Below, piece after piece: positions 49,187-60,860 of a stretch of DNA of 64,000 nucleotides. Numbering within the stretch: the first letter of the stretch is position 1; each line of letters opens with the position of its first letter. The stretch lies in contig VJWN01000017.1 in assembly GCA_007644065.1 (NCBI GenBank), positions 930,001-994,000 on the forward strand, in the 5' to 3' direction. The DNA comes from Margaritispora aquatica. Its lineage: Eukaryota > Ascomycota > Leotiomycetes > Helotiales > Discinellaceae. A model generated the notes under the pieces. It made no database searches, had not been told where the DNA came from, and saw nothing but the letters and a program-made list of their open reading frames with translations. A program made the translations under genes and the position numbers.

Positions 49187-52100
49187 ATGGTTTTCATAAA
49201 CCAATATTTGGCGTTATGGCTGCTTGTATGGCCAACACAAGTCTTTTCTCAGTACATTCAAGAATACAGACGAGGTCTTCCAATGATCCAGGCTTTAGGA
49301 AATACTCCGGTTATATGGTAGTACGTGAGCAAGTTCTATTGACCATCCCCTCAGGCACTCAACCCTTCTAAAATGATATGTCCTTCTTTCTCCGCCGTAC
49401 AACCATTTCACTCCCTAGATCCAACACTAGAACTTTCCACAGCAAGAATTTAAATTTACCCTCAGGGGCAAACCCTACCACACACGTGTGCTAACTATTC
49501 CTTCTCTCTAAGTTCACCTACTATAGCAGCAAGCCCAATTCAAGTTATCGACCTTGCTCCTACGCAAGTCGTGCGGCTTGTATACAACTGCTTTTATATG
49601 GTCGCAATCTGCAGAAACGCTGAGAATTGGTACTTCACACACCGCAATACGATCCCCGTAAATAATAATTTCGGATATGATTTCAATACCAATAGCAAGA
49701 AAAGAGGCAGTTCAACTCGAGCGAGTTGGCGTGGCAGAGCGACGTGCCCTTCAAATTGGAAATCTCAGCCAGGCAATGCCTGCCCTGCGTTCTTGCAAGG
49801 GAATGTGTGGCGAAACGATGGACAATGGTGGTCAAACGCTCTGGAACCAAACACTGATAAGAACGAGATCATCAAATCGCAGAATGGTGTCAAATCAGGT
49901 CTCCGCTATACTTGTGATGAGTTTCCTCCTAAGACCTGGTGAGTCTTTTCCCGACTTTCCCACTCCCCTTTCAAAAATATCGATAGAGAAAAAAAAAAGT
50001 CTTTCAAGATATTCTTGATATCGTTGTTCCACTTCTCAGATGCAACGAAATAAGAAGTGATGAATACGCTACGACAAATGTGAATAGTTCCAGGTTTTGG
50101 AGACACCTCTCACATTTCTGGACTAAGGATAACCGATCTGACGTCTTTTCAAGGGTTGAGGGTGGTGATGGCGAGTGGGGACAAAATCCGGCAAATACTC
50201 GTTGTGCTGCTATGCGATGTATGAAGGGATACAAGGCTGAGCAGGACTGTGAGTATATCTGCGCGGCACTCATAAGAAGTGAGCACTTTTGTTAACATGA
50301 TTCAAGGGCAAGGAACAGCGCATGGAAGGCTGCGAAGTCGACTACAAGCACTGACTAGAGCACGCCGAACGGAATTCCCATACTTTGACAGTGATCAGAG
50401 CATTGTGATGTTTGAATTCATGATGGAAAGCAACCCTTTGAGTAGAACTGCTGCCCGCGTTCTCACGTTGAACCTCGCTGGTAGCGTCTTTGACACAATA
50501 TACATCTTGCAAGCCCGTCAGGAAGGGGACTCTTCAAACTTGACCAGAAAACACCCTTCTTCGATAAGTCTTGAAGAGTTTGAGAAGCAGATCAGGCTTG
50601 GTCATGGCACAGAAGATTTGATTCCAGCTGATGAATCTGCCTCCAATTGGTCTGGAGAGGATGACGATGACGATGAGTCAGCTTCTTGGGGTCTGCAACA
50701 AGATTTTCAGACTTTCGAATATCACAACAATGGCAGTCAAGCTGAGACTGCTGCATCCGGAGTACCTCGTGAGATCAGGAGCATTCTTGAACACAGAACC
50801 ACCCCCCTCCTCAAGCGAGCTTCTTCCCAAGATCTTGCCGATGCAAAAGCGATCGTGGCGAACGCTACTGCAGAAGCATCCAGAGTTAACAAGCTACGTC
50901 TGGCCAAACCGTTGAGGAATACATACAAACTGAAGCCTGGCGCCACAGTTGGAAGTACCGCCTTCTCAACAGCAAACGTTACTGCCAACCAAGGCGTAGA
51001 GCCTCTTCTACAGATCACGGATGAGATCTCAAAGGCGGCAGCACTTATTGCTGAATCAAGTGGTGCTTCGAGGAATGTATCCAAGCGCGCAGCTGCGAGC
51101 GCAGGCACATACTGGATGGGAAGTCTTGACAGGCGTGGCACTGTTCCCTGGGGTGATGATCCAGCATACAATGTCTTTCGCAATGTGCTTCACTACGGTG
51201 CAGTAGGAGATGGCATCACGGTAAGTTTTTGAAGGGAACTATGTTGCCCCTAAGTTACTTCTGCTGACGACTTTTAGGACGATACTAAGGCAATAACTGC
51301 AGCTATGAACAACGGCACTCGCTGCGGTAAAGGGTGCAACGGCTCCACGACCAAAAACGCAATCATCTACTTCCCACCTGGGACGTATCTCATATCCTCA
51401 ACGATTCCGATGCCGTTTGGAACTCAAGTCATTGGAGATGCCATCGACCGGCCGGTTCTGCTTGGTGCACCACAGTTTATTGGCCTGGGAGTTTTGTCAA
51501 CAGATGAATACACAGGTACAACGAACGCTGATGGGAGTGATGGTGAGTGGTATGTGAACACGGCGAATTTCTACCGACAGATTCGAAACATTGTGATTGA
51601 TATCACAGAAACGACCACTGAGGGCGTTGCTTGTCTTCACTATCAGGTCGCTCAAGCAACTAGTCTCCAAAATGTTGAACTAAAGGCCGTTCCCGGTTCG
51701 ACTCAGGTCGGAATGTATGCAGAAAACGGCTCAGGAGGTCAAATCAGTGATGTGACATTCACTGGAGGAGGAGTCGGCCTATATGGCGGAAACCAGCAAT
51801 TTACTGCACAGCGATTGACCTTCAACGGATGTACCATTGGGGTTCACGTCATTTGGGATTGGTATGTTAGGACCTCTCTGCTTTGTAACCAGGACATTTT
51901 TGCACCCAGTATTGTTCTAAAAAAAAGTTACTAACACCAAAACTTTATAGGGGCTGGGTTTGGAAGTCCATCTCGATGACGAAGGTGGGCACTGGATTCA
52001 AGCTTGCTGCAAATGATAATTCCGGCAACATTGGATCTGCCTCAGTTATTGATTCTAACTTCACAAACGTTAAAACTGTAGTTGAAATTGCTCCTTATTC

Positions 52101-54733
52101 CGAAACGCCAGCATCTGGCAGCACGGGAGTGGTCTTGGAAAATATTCTTCTCTCTGGCGTAACTGCTGCCGTCGCAGATACAACTGGAGCTGTGCTTTTG
52201 GATGGTTCCTCGGCGAAGATCTATGAGTGGGCACTTGGTCCAGTCTATGAAGGCTCGACTACCGCGAGAGAATTCTCTAAGGGAGGCAAGGTTGGTAACT
52301 ACCAACGGCATTCAACGCTCTTAGACTCTTCGGGAGCTTACTTCGAACGCGAGAAGCCACAATATACGACTGCTGCAGTCTCAGAGTTTGTCAGCGTGAA
52401 AGCTCTCGGCGCCGTAGGTGACGGTGTTACTGACGATACCGCCGCTTTTCAAGGAGCTTTGAACTCGGCCCAAGGCAAGATTTTATTTGTGGACGCTGGT
52501 TCATATATCCTAACATCAACTATTTTTATTCCACTAGGATCCAAGATCGTAGGAGAAACATGGTCGCAGCTTGTAGCTTCCGGATCATATTTCGAGGATG
52601 CCGCGTAAATCTCTTGTCTTCAACTTCCAAACTTCCTCTACTGACTACTCTTAGTAATCCTAAAGTTCTCATCCAGGTCGGAGCAGCTGGCAACATTGGC
52701 AACGTAGAGATGCAAGACCTTCTCTTTACTACCCGAGGTGCAACTGCTGGTTTGATTGTTATTGAGTGGAATATCCAAGCCCAATCTCCTGGCTCAGCTG
52801 GCCTTTGGGACTGTCATGTACGTATTGGAGGCGCAGCCGGCACAAACCTGACCCCTGAACAATGTCCTGCTAGCACTAGCGGTATCGACACAGGATGTAG
52901 TGCTGCTAGTCTGATGATGCACCTCACGCCTTCGGCTTCTGGATATTTTGAAAACATGTGGCTTTGGGGAGCAGATCATATGCTCGAGTAAGTAGTCCAG
53001 TGCACGTTTGTATAGCAAATCTGACTATTTATAGTGACCCCGACACTACTGGTCCTGATAACGAGATGGTTCAGTGCTCTATATATGTCGCAAGAGGATT
53101 TCTAATCGAAAGCACCCATGCCACCTGGTAAGTTTTAGCCTGTTTTGATATACACCACGTCTTGTTAGTATACTCACGTCTTGATAACAGGTTATATGCC
53201 ACGGCCTCAGAGCACGCAGTCTTTTACCAGTATAATTTCCATGGCGCCAGCAATATATTCGCAGGTATGCTCCAAACAGAATCAACATATTTCCAACCGA
53301 CGCCAAAGCCCCCTGCCCCATTTACGGATGTTGTTGGTGTCTTTGACAGTGATCCAAAATACGCTTGCACTGCTGGCGATAACTTCAGTGGATGTGACGA
53401 ATCGTGGGCTGTGATTATTACCGAGTCTGGCAATATCTTTGTTGCTGGCGCTGGAATCTACTCCTGGTTCTCGACATACTCCCAGAGCTGTATCGATACT
53501 CAACAATGTCAAAAGGCACTTATGCTTCTCAGTTCGAATTACGCAAACGTTCGTATCCAGAACTTGATCACTATTGGAGCAGAGTACATGGCTGTTATGG
53601 ACGGCACTGGGATTCTCGCCAAAGAGAATCTCAACGTTAACTCACACCCCTTCTGGTCGCAAATCACTCTTCTAGATGTTGGCAGTGACGAACCAATGTT
53701 TAGGGAGGTGATTTGGATTGCTGAAAAGGTTTGGGACATGGATCAGCCTACCTTTACTTGTGTGCCGCCTTGCGTTGTGCAACTGCCCCCATGGGAAAGT
53801 ATAACGAGTACTGTTAATTACCCCTTAATCACAGTTTCTCAGGGAGCCTGGACAAGCACCATCACGCAAGCACCATTGACTATCTCTGAATACGTATTCG
53901 AAATTGTGACATTGACCACTGCCAACACAAATCAAAAAGTCAAGCGGGACGGTCAGCCGTTCGCAAAATTCATACCAACTTTCGCGACTACACCGTCTTG
54001 GCCTTCAGTCATTTATACAGGCGTGGATGGTCAGGCTACGATGACAGCACCCAGTGTCCCGTTCCCAACACCTCCTCCATTTATCGGCAAACGAGCAGTT
54101 TGGGGCATTGACCCAGTCCCAGGACAGGAGAACTCTCCTACGGCTGTGCCATGTGCGAAATGGGACCTGAGCTGTCGATCGAATCCTTGGCTAGCCGGTA
54201 GTGAGGGTGCTGGGACTTTGGATACGGATGAGGATGGTAGTGACCCTATGGCCGACGAAAACTATGAGGAACTCCAAACCACTTGCGGAGAGGCAACGTC
54301 AACCGTAGTAATCCAAGTACCGGTACCGGTAACGCCGATTCCAATTCCAGTCGCGATACCCATCAAAGTTGGTCACCCATCGGGAAACAAGCTCGAATGC
54401 TTCAATAGTGGAGTTAAGGCGGATCACTCCGACCTCGAGATCGGTGTTGGCTATTTTTGTGAAAAGCTGCAACTCGTAAACCCGTCCGATTACAAGACTC
54501 CCAATTTCGAACTTAAGCTGGCCCCTGGAATCGGAAATCTCGTGCGCGCCAGCATCGGCTTCGAGATCATCAGTAACACCTGTGGATTTGTCTTCAACTA
54601 CAATACTTGTGTAAAGTACCTCACAAAGATAATGGACGGTTGCAACTGTGGCGGTGTCAATGGGAAGCAAGGCGGGTCGGTTAAGAATGACTGTTACAGG
54701 TGGGAACTCGACCCCAACGTCTCCTTTCTGTAA
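49187..54733 (+). CDS. Secreted NucA/NucB-like nuclease fused to a GH55 beta-1,3-glucanase
   Basis: Nine exons (introns 49318-49512, 49939-50153, 50249-50306, 51221-51277, 51862-51950, 52605-52654, 52988-53034, 53128-53190) total 4,773 nt, 1,590 residues. Order: signal peptide (MVFINQYLALWLLVWPTQVFS); a NucA/NucB-like nuclease module with CDEFPPKTWVEGG (near 178-190), TRCAAMRC and EQDWQG; a low-complexity linker; GH55 beta-helix twin repeats (YGAVGDGITDDT near 500, GAVGDGVTDDTAAF), with GADHMLDDPDTTG and ASEHAVFYQYNFHG (near 1082, containing the likely acid Glu); a Pro/Thr-rich spacer; and a Cys-rich tail (FCEKL, CGFVFNYNTC, NDCYRWELDPN). KR dipeptides lie between modules (about 387, 477, 1328, 1376), as Kex2 sites would. 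Exon 1 and the two introns near 200 nt are less certain; the link from nuclease to GH55 is one uninterrupted exon (50307-51220). Confidence 0.88.
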
Positions 54734-55986
54734 ATAGGCCTAGATTCTGTCGTACTCAAGGCGAAGGAAACAGAAACAGCCCACAGTATTCTAGACATTC
54801 CAATTCACTGTACTAGTTCTTCACGAGGAGTTAAACAATGCTTGGTATAATAGGCACAAAGAACACCGATGATGCAATGGGAACTGACTCACTGTTGCTC
54901 TGCATCATAGCGAGTGTATTTGTAGAGTTTTAAATGTGGAGGAGAATAGAAATAGAGTTTTAAAGTCTCCTGTGGCATCATTTATCTTGTTTGAAACTAG
55001 CTTTTTGTTTTTTCAATTTGACAAGACTCGACTTTGTGCAACCTTCACAGCCTTACCTAGGGATATCCACTTTGGGCCCGTTTTGAGTAAATTAATAACA
55101 AGCTCGAGGAATGTCTTGGTACGGATTCGTTAGGGATTCTACTTTGAAATGTATATCCTAAATGAGAGAATTAGCTAACATCTAGAAGATGGAGAAAAAT
55201 AAAAGCTAGACTACCTAGATTCAGCTTCCCCTTTGTATAAATGAAATGGGTTTTCATTATGATACGATAAAGGGGCTTTAGTGGAAAGACGTCGGATTGC
55301 TGTCAATGCGTTGATAGGATCGGGTAGTCGAAGTCAAGTTTGACTTGACAGGTTGGCGATTCTTTATTGTTAAAGGAACAAAGATCGTCATTCATTGTTG
55401 CTGGGTGTTCTTGGCACGAGAAGCTAGGTGGGAGTTAAGCGAAATCGATATTTAGGAATTATTCAGCTAGAGTTTCACGAAAAATACTTAACAAAATTGT
55501 CACAATGTCACTCAGAGAATCCGGCAAGTCAAGGCACTTTTGGTACACAACTCTTCATTCCAATCTAAACTCATGGTCTAGAGTTCCTCTTTCCGGATTG
55601 ACCGACTTGGATTGAACCAAGATTTCCAACCCAATTAATGGGCGCTTCGATTGACGGAAAACTTGGATTGACCAATCCAGTTGATGGAATTTTCTCGACA
55701 GCATTGAGCTTTTGAGTCCCAGGCCAGAATTGACATGGCCAATTTTACCCATCATCACGTCACTGACAGACTTGGCCAAGTAGAGGATTGTGCAGCTGGC
55801 TGAGTCTGCATAGGCTGTTGCTCAAGTCTGACTCCCGTATCATCCTCCTCTTGCTGCGCTGAGTAGTCGCTGATTCCTCAATAACATCCAAGTATGTGTA
55901 AAGGATGTTATGCCTAGTCCTTGCTCAATTCACAAATTGAGATTGTTAAGGGCTTTCCCTCTCCTTCTTGATGGTGACTTCCTTCT
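54734..55986. other. Intergenic between convergent genes
   Basis: No supported gene; AT-rich in places. Confidence 0.5.
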
Positions 55987-57477
55987 TCACGGTAACACGT
56001 GCGTTGTTGTGTCCGCGAGGACCAGTTGGCAAAGTGCTAGTCGCTCTGACTCTTTCTTGGTGTTCTCCAAAGCTAGATCAACTTCCTGCTTCTGTTTCTC
56101 ACGAAGCTGCTCCGCTTCCTGCTTTTGATTTTGTAGAAGACGCTCTGCCTCCTCCTTTTGGGTTTGAAGAAGATCCTCTGCTTCCTTCTTATGCCGTTGT
56201 AAAAGCTGTTCTGCTTCCGCCTTCCTACTCTCCACGAGCCGCTCTGCTTCTTCTTTCGTATTTTGAAGAAGTTGCTCGGCTTCCTTCAACTTCAACTCCT
56301 TGTCCTGCTCAGAAACTAATAAAGCTTCATCTGCCTCTTTCTTGGCTTTCCGCAATGGTACCAGCTCGTCGTAAAACTCGGCTGCTCCATCCGCCCAGGT
56401 ATCTCGACAATCAACCAATATACCAGTATCAATTTCGGTCATTGTTGAAAAGGTATGAAAATCGGACCTGACAGTGTCATTTTCCTCCTCCAACTTTACA
56501 ACCATGGCTTGTAGATTGCCAACCTCTATCTGTAAAGAAATTACTTTTTTCTCTGCTTTCTCCGCCCTCGTCTCCATTGAAGAGATATCTTCATCCTTTT
56601 GTTGAGTCAACAAAACCTTTTCCTCCTCTAGTCTTTGCAATTTGAAGGTCCATTCCTCATTGTCCTGGAATATCTTTCGATTCATATTTTCGATGTCCTG
56701 CTCAAGATCACCAATCTGCCTGACCTTTTCTCTGAGCTTTTGGTCCATTTCCCTCTCGTTTCTTCCACTGGTCTTCTGCTCCACCTCAAGATCCGACACT
56801 GCTTTATCCCGTCGCTTTCTCATTGCCTCTTCGCCCTCCGTCTTGGCTCTGAGCTCCTCCTCGAACTCCCTCACTCTGGTATCGGTCTCCAACTTCCGGT
56901 CTTCCTTGAATTTCACAGTCTTTTGACGCTCTTCCTCAAGTTTCGATTTGATGTCATCTAGTTCCTGACCAAGTCGGCGTTCCTCCACCGACTGAAGTTC
57001 TCGTCGGACCGTATCCGAGACTTGATCCCAGGGAACGTTTGCCAGTCGCAGGACATACATGGCTTTTTCGATCAATTCCACTGGGATAGCCTTGGTTCCT
57101 ACCCGCACATCCGTCACAATTGCCATGGCTCTTTTCGAACTTTCGAATGCATTTTTTTCGAAGTGTTTCTTGAGAAGACTCGTGTTCTTGGCACGAACAC
57201 TCACCAGTCGTTCGTGGGCCTCCTTCATCCTACTCCTCTGCTTCATCGTCTCCTCCAGAAGCTCGCATCTCTTCTGGTATATCCTCTTAATTTGCGTCCA
57301 AAGGTCCTCATTGAGAGACACTTTGTCAAATATATCCTTCACTAATCCCTCCAGCTCTTTGATGGCTTTTTGATGCTCATCAAGCTCCAACAATCCTTCC
57401 TGCAGGATCCCATCTCTCTGTGCATCATCTTGAAGATCGTCAAGATTCAATTGCGTATCAGCCGCAAATACCGCCAT
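55987..57477 (-). CDS. Long coiled-coil protein
   Basis: Single exon, 496 residues, family not recognised. The first 170 residues contain a globular-looking part with NVPWDQVSDTVRREL. From about residue 170 to the end the protein is almost one continuous heptad-type helix rich in Glu, Lys and Arg (RLGQELDDIKSKLEEERQKT ... LRKAKKEADEALL). The last 100 residues are a tandem repeat of an 11-12-residue unit, K-E-E/A-A-E-R/Q-L-L-Q-x-x-K. A short non-helical end (LCQLVLADTTTHVLP) follows. Such proteins are scaffolds or filament-like; no specific role can be assigned. It is divergent from the Trp-repeat/RGG gene with only 207 bp between the start codons. Confidence 0.85.
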   Translation of the reverse strand: MAVFAADTQLNLDDLQDDAQRDGILQEGLLELDEHQKAIKELEGLVKDIFDKVSLNEDLWTQIKRIYQKRCELLEETMKQRSRMKEAHERLVSVRAKNTSLLKKHFEKNAFESSKRAMAIVTDVRVGTKAIPVELIEKAMYVLRLANVPWDQVSDTVRRELQSVEERRLGQELDDIKSKLEEERQKTVKFKEDRKLETDTRVREFEEELRAKTEGEEAMRKRRDKAVSDLEVEQKTSGRNEREMDQKLREKVRQIGDLEQDIENMNRKIFQDNEEWTFKLQRLEEEKVLLTQQKDEDISSMETRAEKAEKKVISLQIEVGNLQAMVVKLEEENDTVRSDFHTFSTMTEIDTGILVDCRDTWADGAAEFYDELVPLRKAKKEADEALLVSEQDKELKLKEAEQLLQNTKEEAERLVESRKAEAEQLLQRHKKEAEDLLQTQKEEAERLLQNQKQEAEQLREKQKQEVDLALENTKKESERLALCQLVLADTTTHVLP

Positions 57478-57684
57478 TTTGACGATTTGGTGACAATGAC
57501 TTTACGTCGTGTTCGGGTCGTGATGTTGAGAGAATCTACCTTACCACCTACATAGTCTGATCATGTGATTCGTCTAATTCCCCACTTATTTCGCGAAGCG
57601 AGAACGCGCCTGAATAGGGCTATAGATATCAAATTCCGATCTGCAAAAAATTCTTTCCCATGTCAACACTGCCATAGTCACAAA
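57478..57684. promoter_or_regulatory. Bidirectional promoter, 207 bp
   Basis: Only 207 bp separate the divergent ATGs of the coiled-coil gene and the Trp-repeat/RGG gene, so both must be driven from here and may be co-regulated. No certain consensus site was found. Confidence 0.6.
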
Positions 57685-59432
57685 ATGGCAGACGACGTGA
57701 AGTACCTACCTCTTGGGTACAAATCTCATACCAATGAGATAGGACAGATTGTAATGAGGGATAGGAAGGAACGCAGCTGGGACGCGTGGGATGCAATGGT
57801 GGAGGAATTTCGAGAAGATATTTGGGATTCGACTGGTAACTTTGCCACGTTGAAAGAGGCACATAAGCAGGGTGAGCTTGATCTGGCGTTGTGGCAGCAC
57901 TACTGTAAGTTCAATTCCCCTCGATCTAGATTGTACTTTAACAGCTTTGCATATGGAACAAAAGTACCATTTCCATGGTTTGACAAACCCGAGCCGGCAA
58001 AGCCAAAACAGGGCAAACCAGCTGCGGCTGAGGATTTTGTTCCAAAGATGGCTGGTCTCAACATCGATGAGACCAAGGGAAAGGAGAGACAAAACTGGGC
58101 AGATGAGGTAAACGATGCGGCGGAGAATGGAGAACTCCCTGGTGCTGGACGCGGTCAATCCCGTCCCCCACCTGGAGCTCCAAAGGGGCCTCGCTCTTCA
58201 TATGCGAATCCCCTCCCACAACAACAACCACCACATGCAATACCAAATCCTGGTGGGATGGGTCGGGGAAATCAGCGTGGAGGAATGGGACGTGGTGGAC
58301 CTTCGCAGGGAAGCCAACGTGGTGGTATGGGACGTGGTGGACCAGCTCCGGCTCCGGCTCCAGTTCAAAATAGTGGAGGAATGGGACGTGGTGGACCTTC
58401 TCAGGGGAACCTACGCGGTGGATATCGTGGTAACTTCCAAGGAGGTCGAGGTAGAGTTTATGGAGGTGGCGCTAATGCTGGTGTATTTGGTGTGCACAAG
58501 CCCCAAGGCCATCAACGTGCCTACGGTGGGCTGCCATCATTACCATTGGGGGATGACGGAATTCCGGATAAGGGGGTGTATGTCCCAGAGAAGGACTACG
58601 TCATTCCTCGAGATGGTGGCTACAGCGCATTCGAGCTGTACACTGGCGGGCCACATGGGGACGACCTAAAGGTTGTTGGTAAGGATTTCCCTGGAATTAA
58701 TTTCCGTTGGCATCTAAACAAAAAGACAAATAGGCTCTACTACTATTGTGAGCCTGTGGATAAGGTGGTGACCACTGAGATGACCACTCAGTTGATCAGA
58801 GGAGAGAAGCTTTTGCAGTCATGGATTCGGTGGAGCAAGGGTACTATGAAGCCCAAAACCTTCCAGTACTGGTATCATACCCACAAGAATGCCATGGATG
58901 CACCTACCGAGGAGGAATTGGTGGCTAGGATGAAAGAGGTTCATGAGCTTAATCAAAAGGCACTTGAGGAGGCTCAGAAGAGGGTTGAGGAGAAGGCTAA
59001 GAGGGCTGCTGACGAGCGCGAGGAGCTCGAGAAGCGGAGGTTGGCAGAGAAGGAGAAGATGTTCTCCGAGAACCCACATCTCGCCTCACAGCAACGGATC
59101 TTTGATTTGCTGGAGCAACGATCAATGGGTATCGAGGAGTACAGTCTTCTCATTGCTCAGAGGGTCAAGGAAGACAACGTAAGTTTGAGATCACATGCAT
59201 TTGTGAGGACCATGCTAATATGTTAATATAGAAGCGCAAAGAGAAAGAGCGCTTGGAGAAAGAGGCAGGGGAGGAGCGCGCCCGGGTGGAGAAGGCGCGC
59301 CAGGATATCATCAAGGCGGACAAGGCCAGGGGGAAGGCTATCCGGAGGGCGCAGCGAGTTGAGAAGGGAGGTGCTGATGAGGATTCGGCCTCGGATGAGG
59401 AGGAGGGTGGTGTGGAAGAACCTCTCATCTGA
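57685..59432 (+). CDS. Trp-repeat protein with RGG-type Gly/Arg repeats and C-terminal coiled coil
   Basis: The ATG at 57685 was chosen over 40 upstream codons because it matches the start of the related gene at 38696. The N-terminus carries one copy of the Trp-rich unit (RSWDAWDAMVEEFREDIWD ... LDLALWQHYC). A Gly/Arg-rich region with GGMGRGGPSQG repeated about four times (GGMGRGNQRGG, GGMGRGGPSQG, GGMGRGGPAPA, GGYRGNFQGGRG) follows, as in RNA-binding RGG proteins. A conserved block GGYSAFELYTGGPHGDD, YYYCEPVDKVV comes next. A charged helix (KALEEAQKRVEEKAKRAADE) continues across an intron at 59179-59231 to a Lys/Arg/Glu-rich end. An optional 60-nt intron at 57905-57964 sits where the related gene is spliced; without it the protein is 564 residues. 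RNA binding is inference. Confidence 0.83.
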
Positions 59433-60029
59433 GTGCCTTTTCTCTATTTCCTTCTCCTGTTAATCAGAAGCGCTCTTTAATGGAGTGTATATCTAGGAAT
59501 TAGGAAGTTTGCTCTTAATGAGCACTCAATCAGCCCTCGCCAGTTTTTGGTATGGTAGCAGTAATGGAAACTATGCCATGATCTTTTATATGATGTGAAA
59601 TTAATTAAAGTGATTTACTTTTTCGTGCTGTGACTATGTACTGCTCAAACAAAGGAGTAATCATTTCCTCAATTTGTTGTAAGCCAAAAAGCAACGTCGA
59701 CAAAACAATTTGCATGTCATCAAGATGTCAATTTGCAAGAGATTCATTAGATTTAAAGTTCAAGGAGATCGAGGATAGAGAGGTTAAGCATAGACAATGA
59801 ACAATATAAGGCCTAGTCATAGAATTCTTTGTATAGAAAAGGTCGCGTCGCTTACATTATTCAAATTCCAAAATTGAATTTGAAATTAAATGTCGAAAAT
59901 AACGAAGTTTATAATGAACCTTCTATAATAATTTTAATGTAATACTTGTCGACTCTAAGTAAAAAGCCAGTAAATTATTCCTAAAAAAGGAAATTTATTT
60001 TTGAAACTATATTAATAAGTTTTTATTTT
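59433..60029. other. Intergenic, entry into an AT-rich block
   Basis: No gene. Base composition turns strongly AT-rich from about 59.85 kb. Confidence 0.6.
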
Positions 60030-60860
60030 ACTACCTGAGTAGTTTTTTGTAATAGTAACTACTTTCTTAGTGGTTATAGTAATACTTTTTTTAATATTAT
60101 AAAAAATATGCTTTTTAATTAATAACCTAATATTATATATAGAATAAGCTTAAATAATAAATATAATTCAATATCTATTATGAATAACTATTACTACTTA
60201 CTACTACCTTAGTGACTTGTAGTATTAAAAGCCATGATTTTAGTAGTTTTGATTAATCATTAAAAAATACGAATGAATATATAATTTTATGATTTAAACT
60301 TATACAATAAATACTATTTAATAAAACTAGTTTAAAATAGATATCGGAGTAATTTAGATTAGTTTTAATGTTATTCTATATTGAAGTACCTTAGTAGTTT
60401 TTAGGTCTAAAATCTAGAACCTTTGTAATTTTTTCTTTTTTTTAATATTTCTTTTAAATATAAACTAACATTACTAACTATTAATTACATCTAAATATAA
60501 TATATAATAAATTTTAAATACTATTATATTGACGTATATTATTAGATCTAAGATATATTGACACCTTAGTAGTTTTGTAGTACTAAATACTAAAACCTTA
60601 GTAACTATAATTAATTATCTAATAATATCCAATAATACTAAAATCTATATTGGCTTATACAGATAGTCGATAAACTGTACAAATGTAGATTAAGTTTTCT
60701 ATATTCCTATACTACTTTAGACAAACATACAAACATGTTTAAGACCTTAGTAAAATTATAGTAACTACGTATACTGCCTTAGTAGTCTTAATAATATCAA
60801 TAAAACAATAAGTTAAGATTATTTGTCTAATATAAACTGATATATATAAAAATAGTAGGT
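60030..60860. repeat. Degenerate ~178-bp tandem repeat in an AT-rich block
   Basis: The word CCTTAGTAG and close variants occurs at about 60035, 60207, 60389, 60564 and 60745, that is 172, 182, 175 and 181 bp apart. In every copy a second variant follows 30-32 bp later (60065, 60238, 60419, 60596, 60777), and the bases after it are TTAAT/ATAAT-like. So five diverged copies of a unit near 178 bp are stacked here. Composition is very AT-rich, with many TpA steps. No open frames. Confidence 0.65.

Noticed and set aside
57565..57684. Upstream extension of the Trp-repeat/RGG protein
   Set aside because: The 40 extra codons have no counterpart in the related gene, and would leave almost no promoter for the divergent pair.
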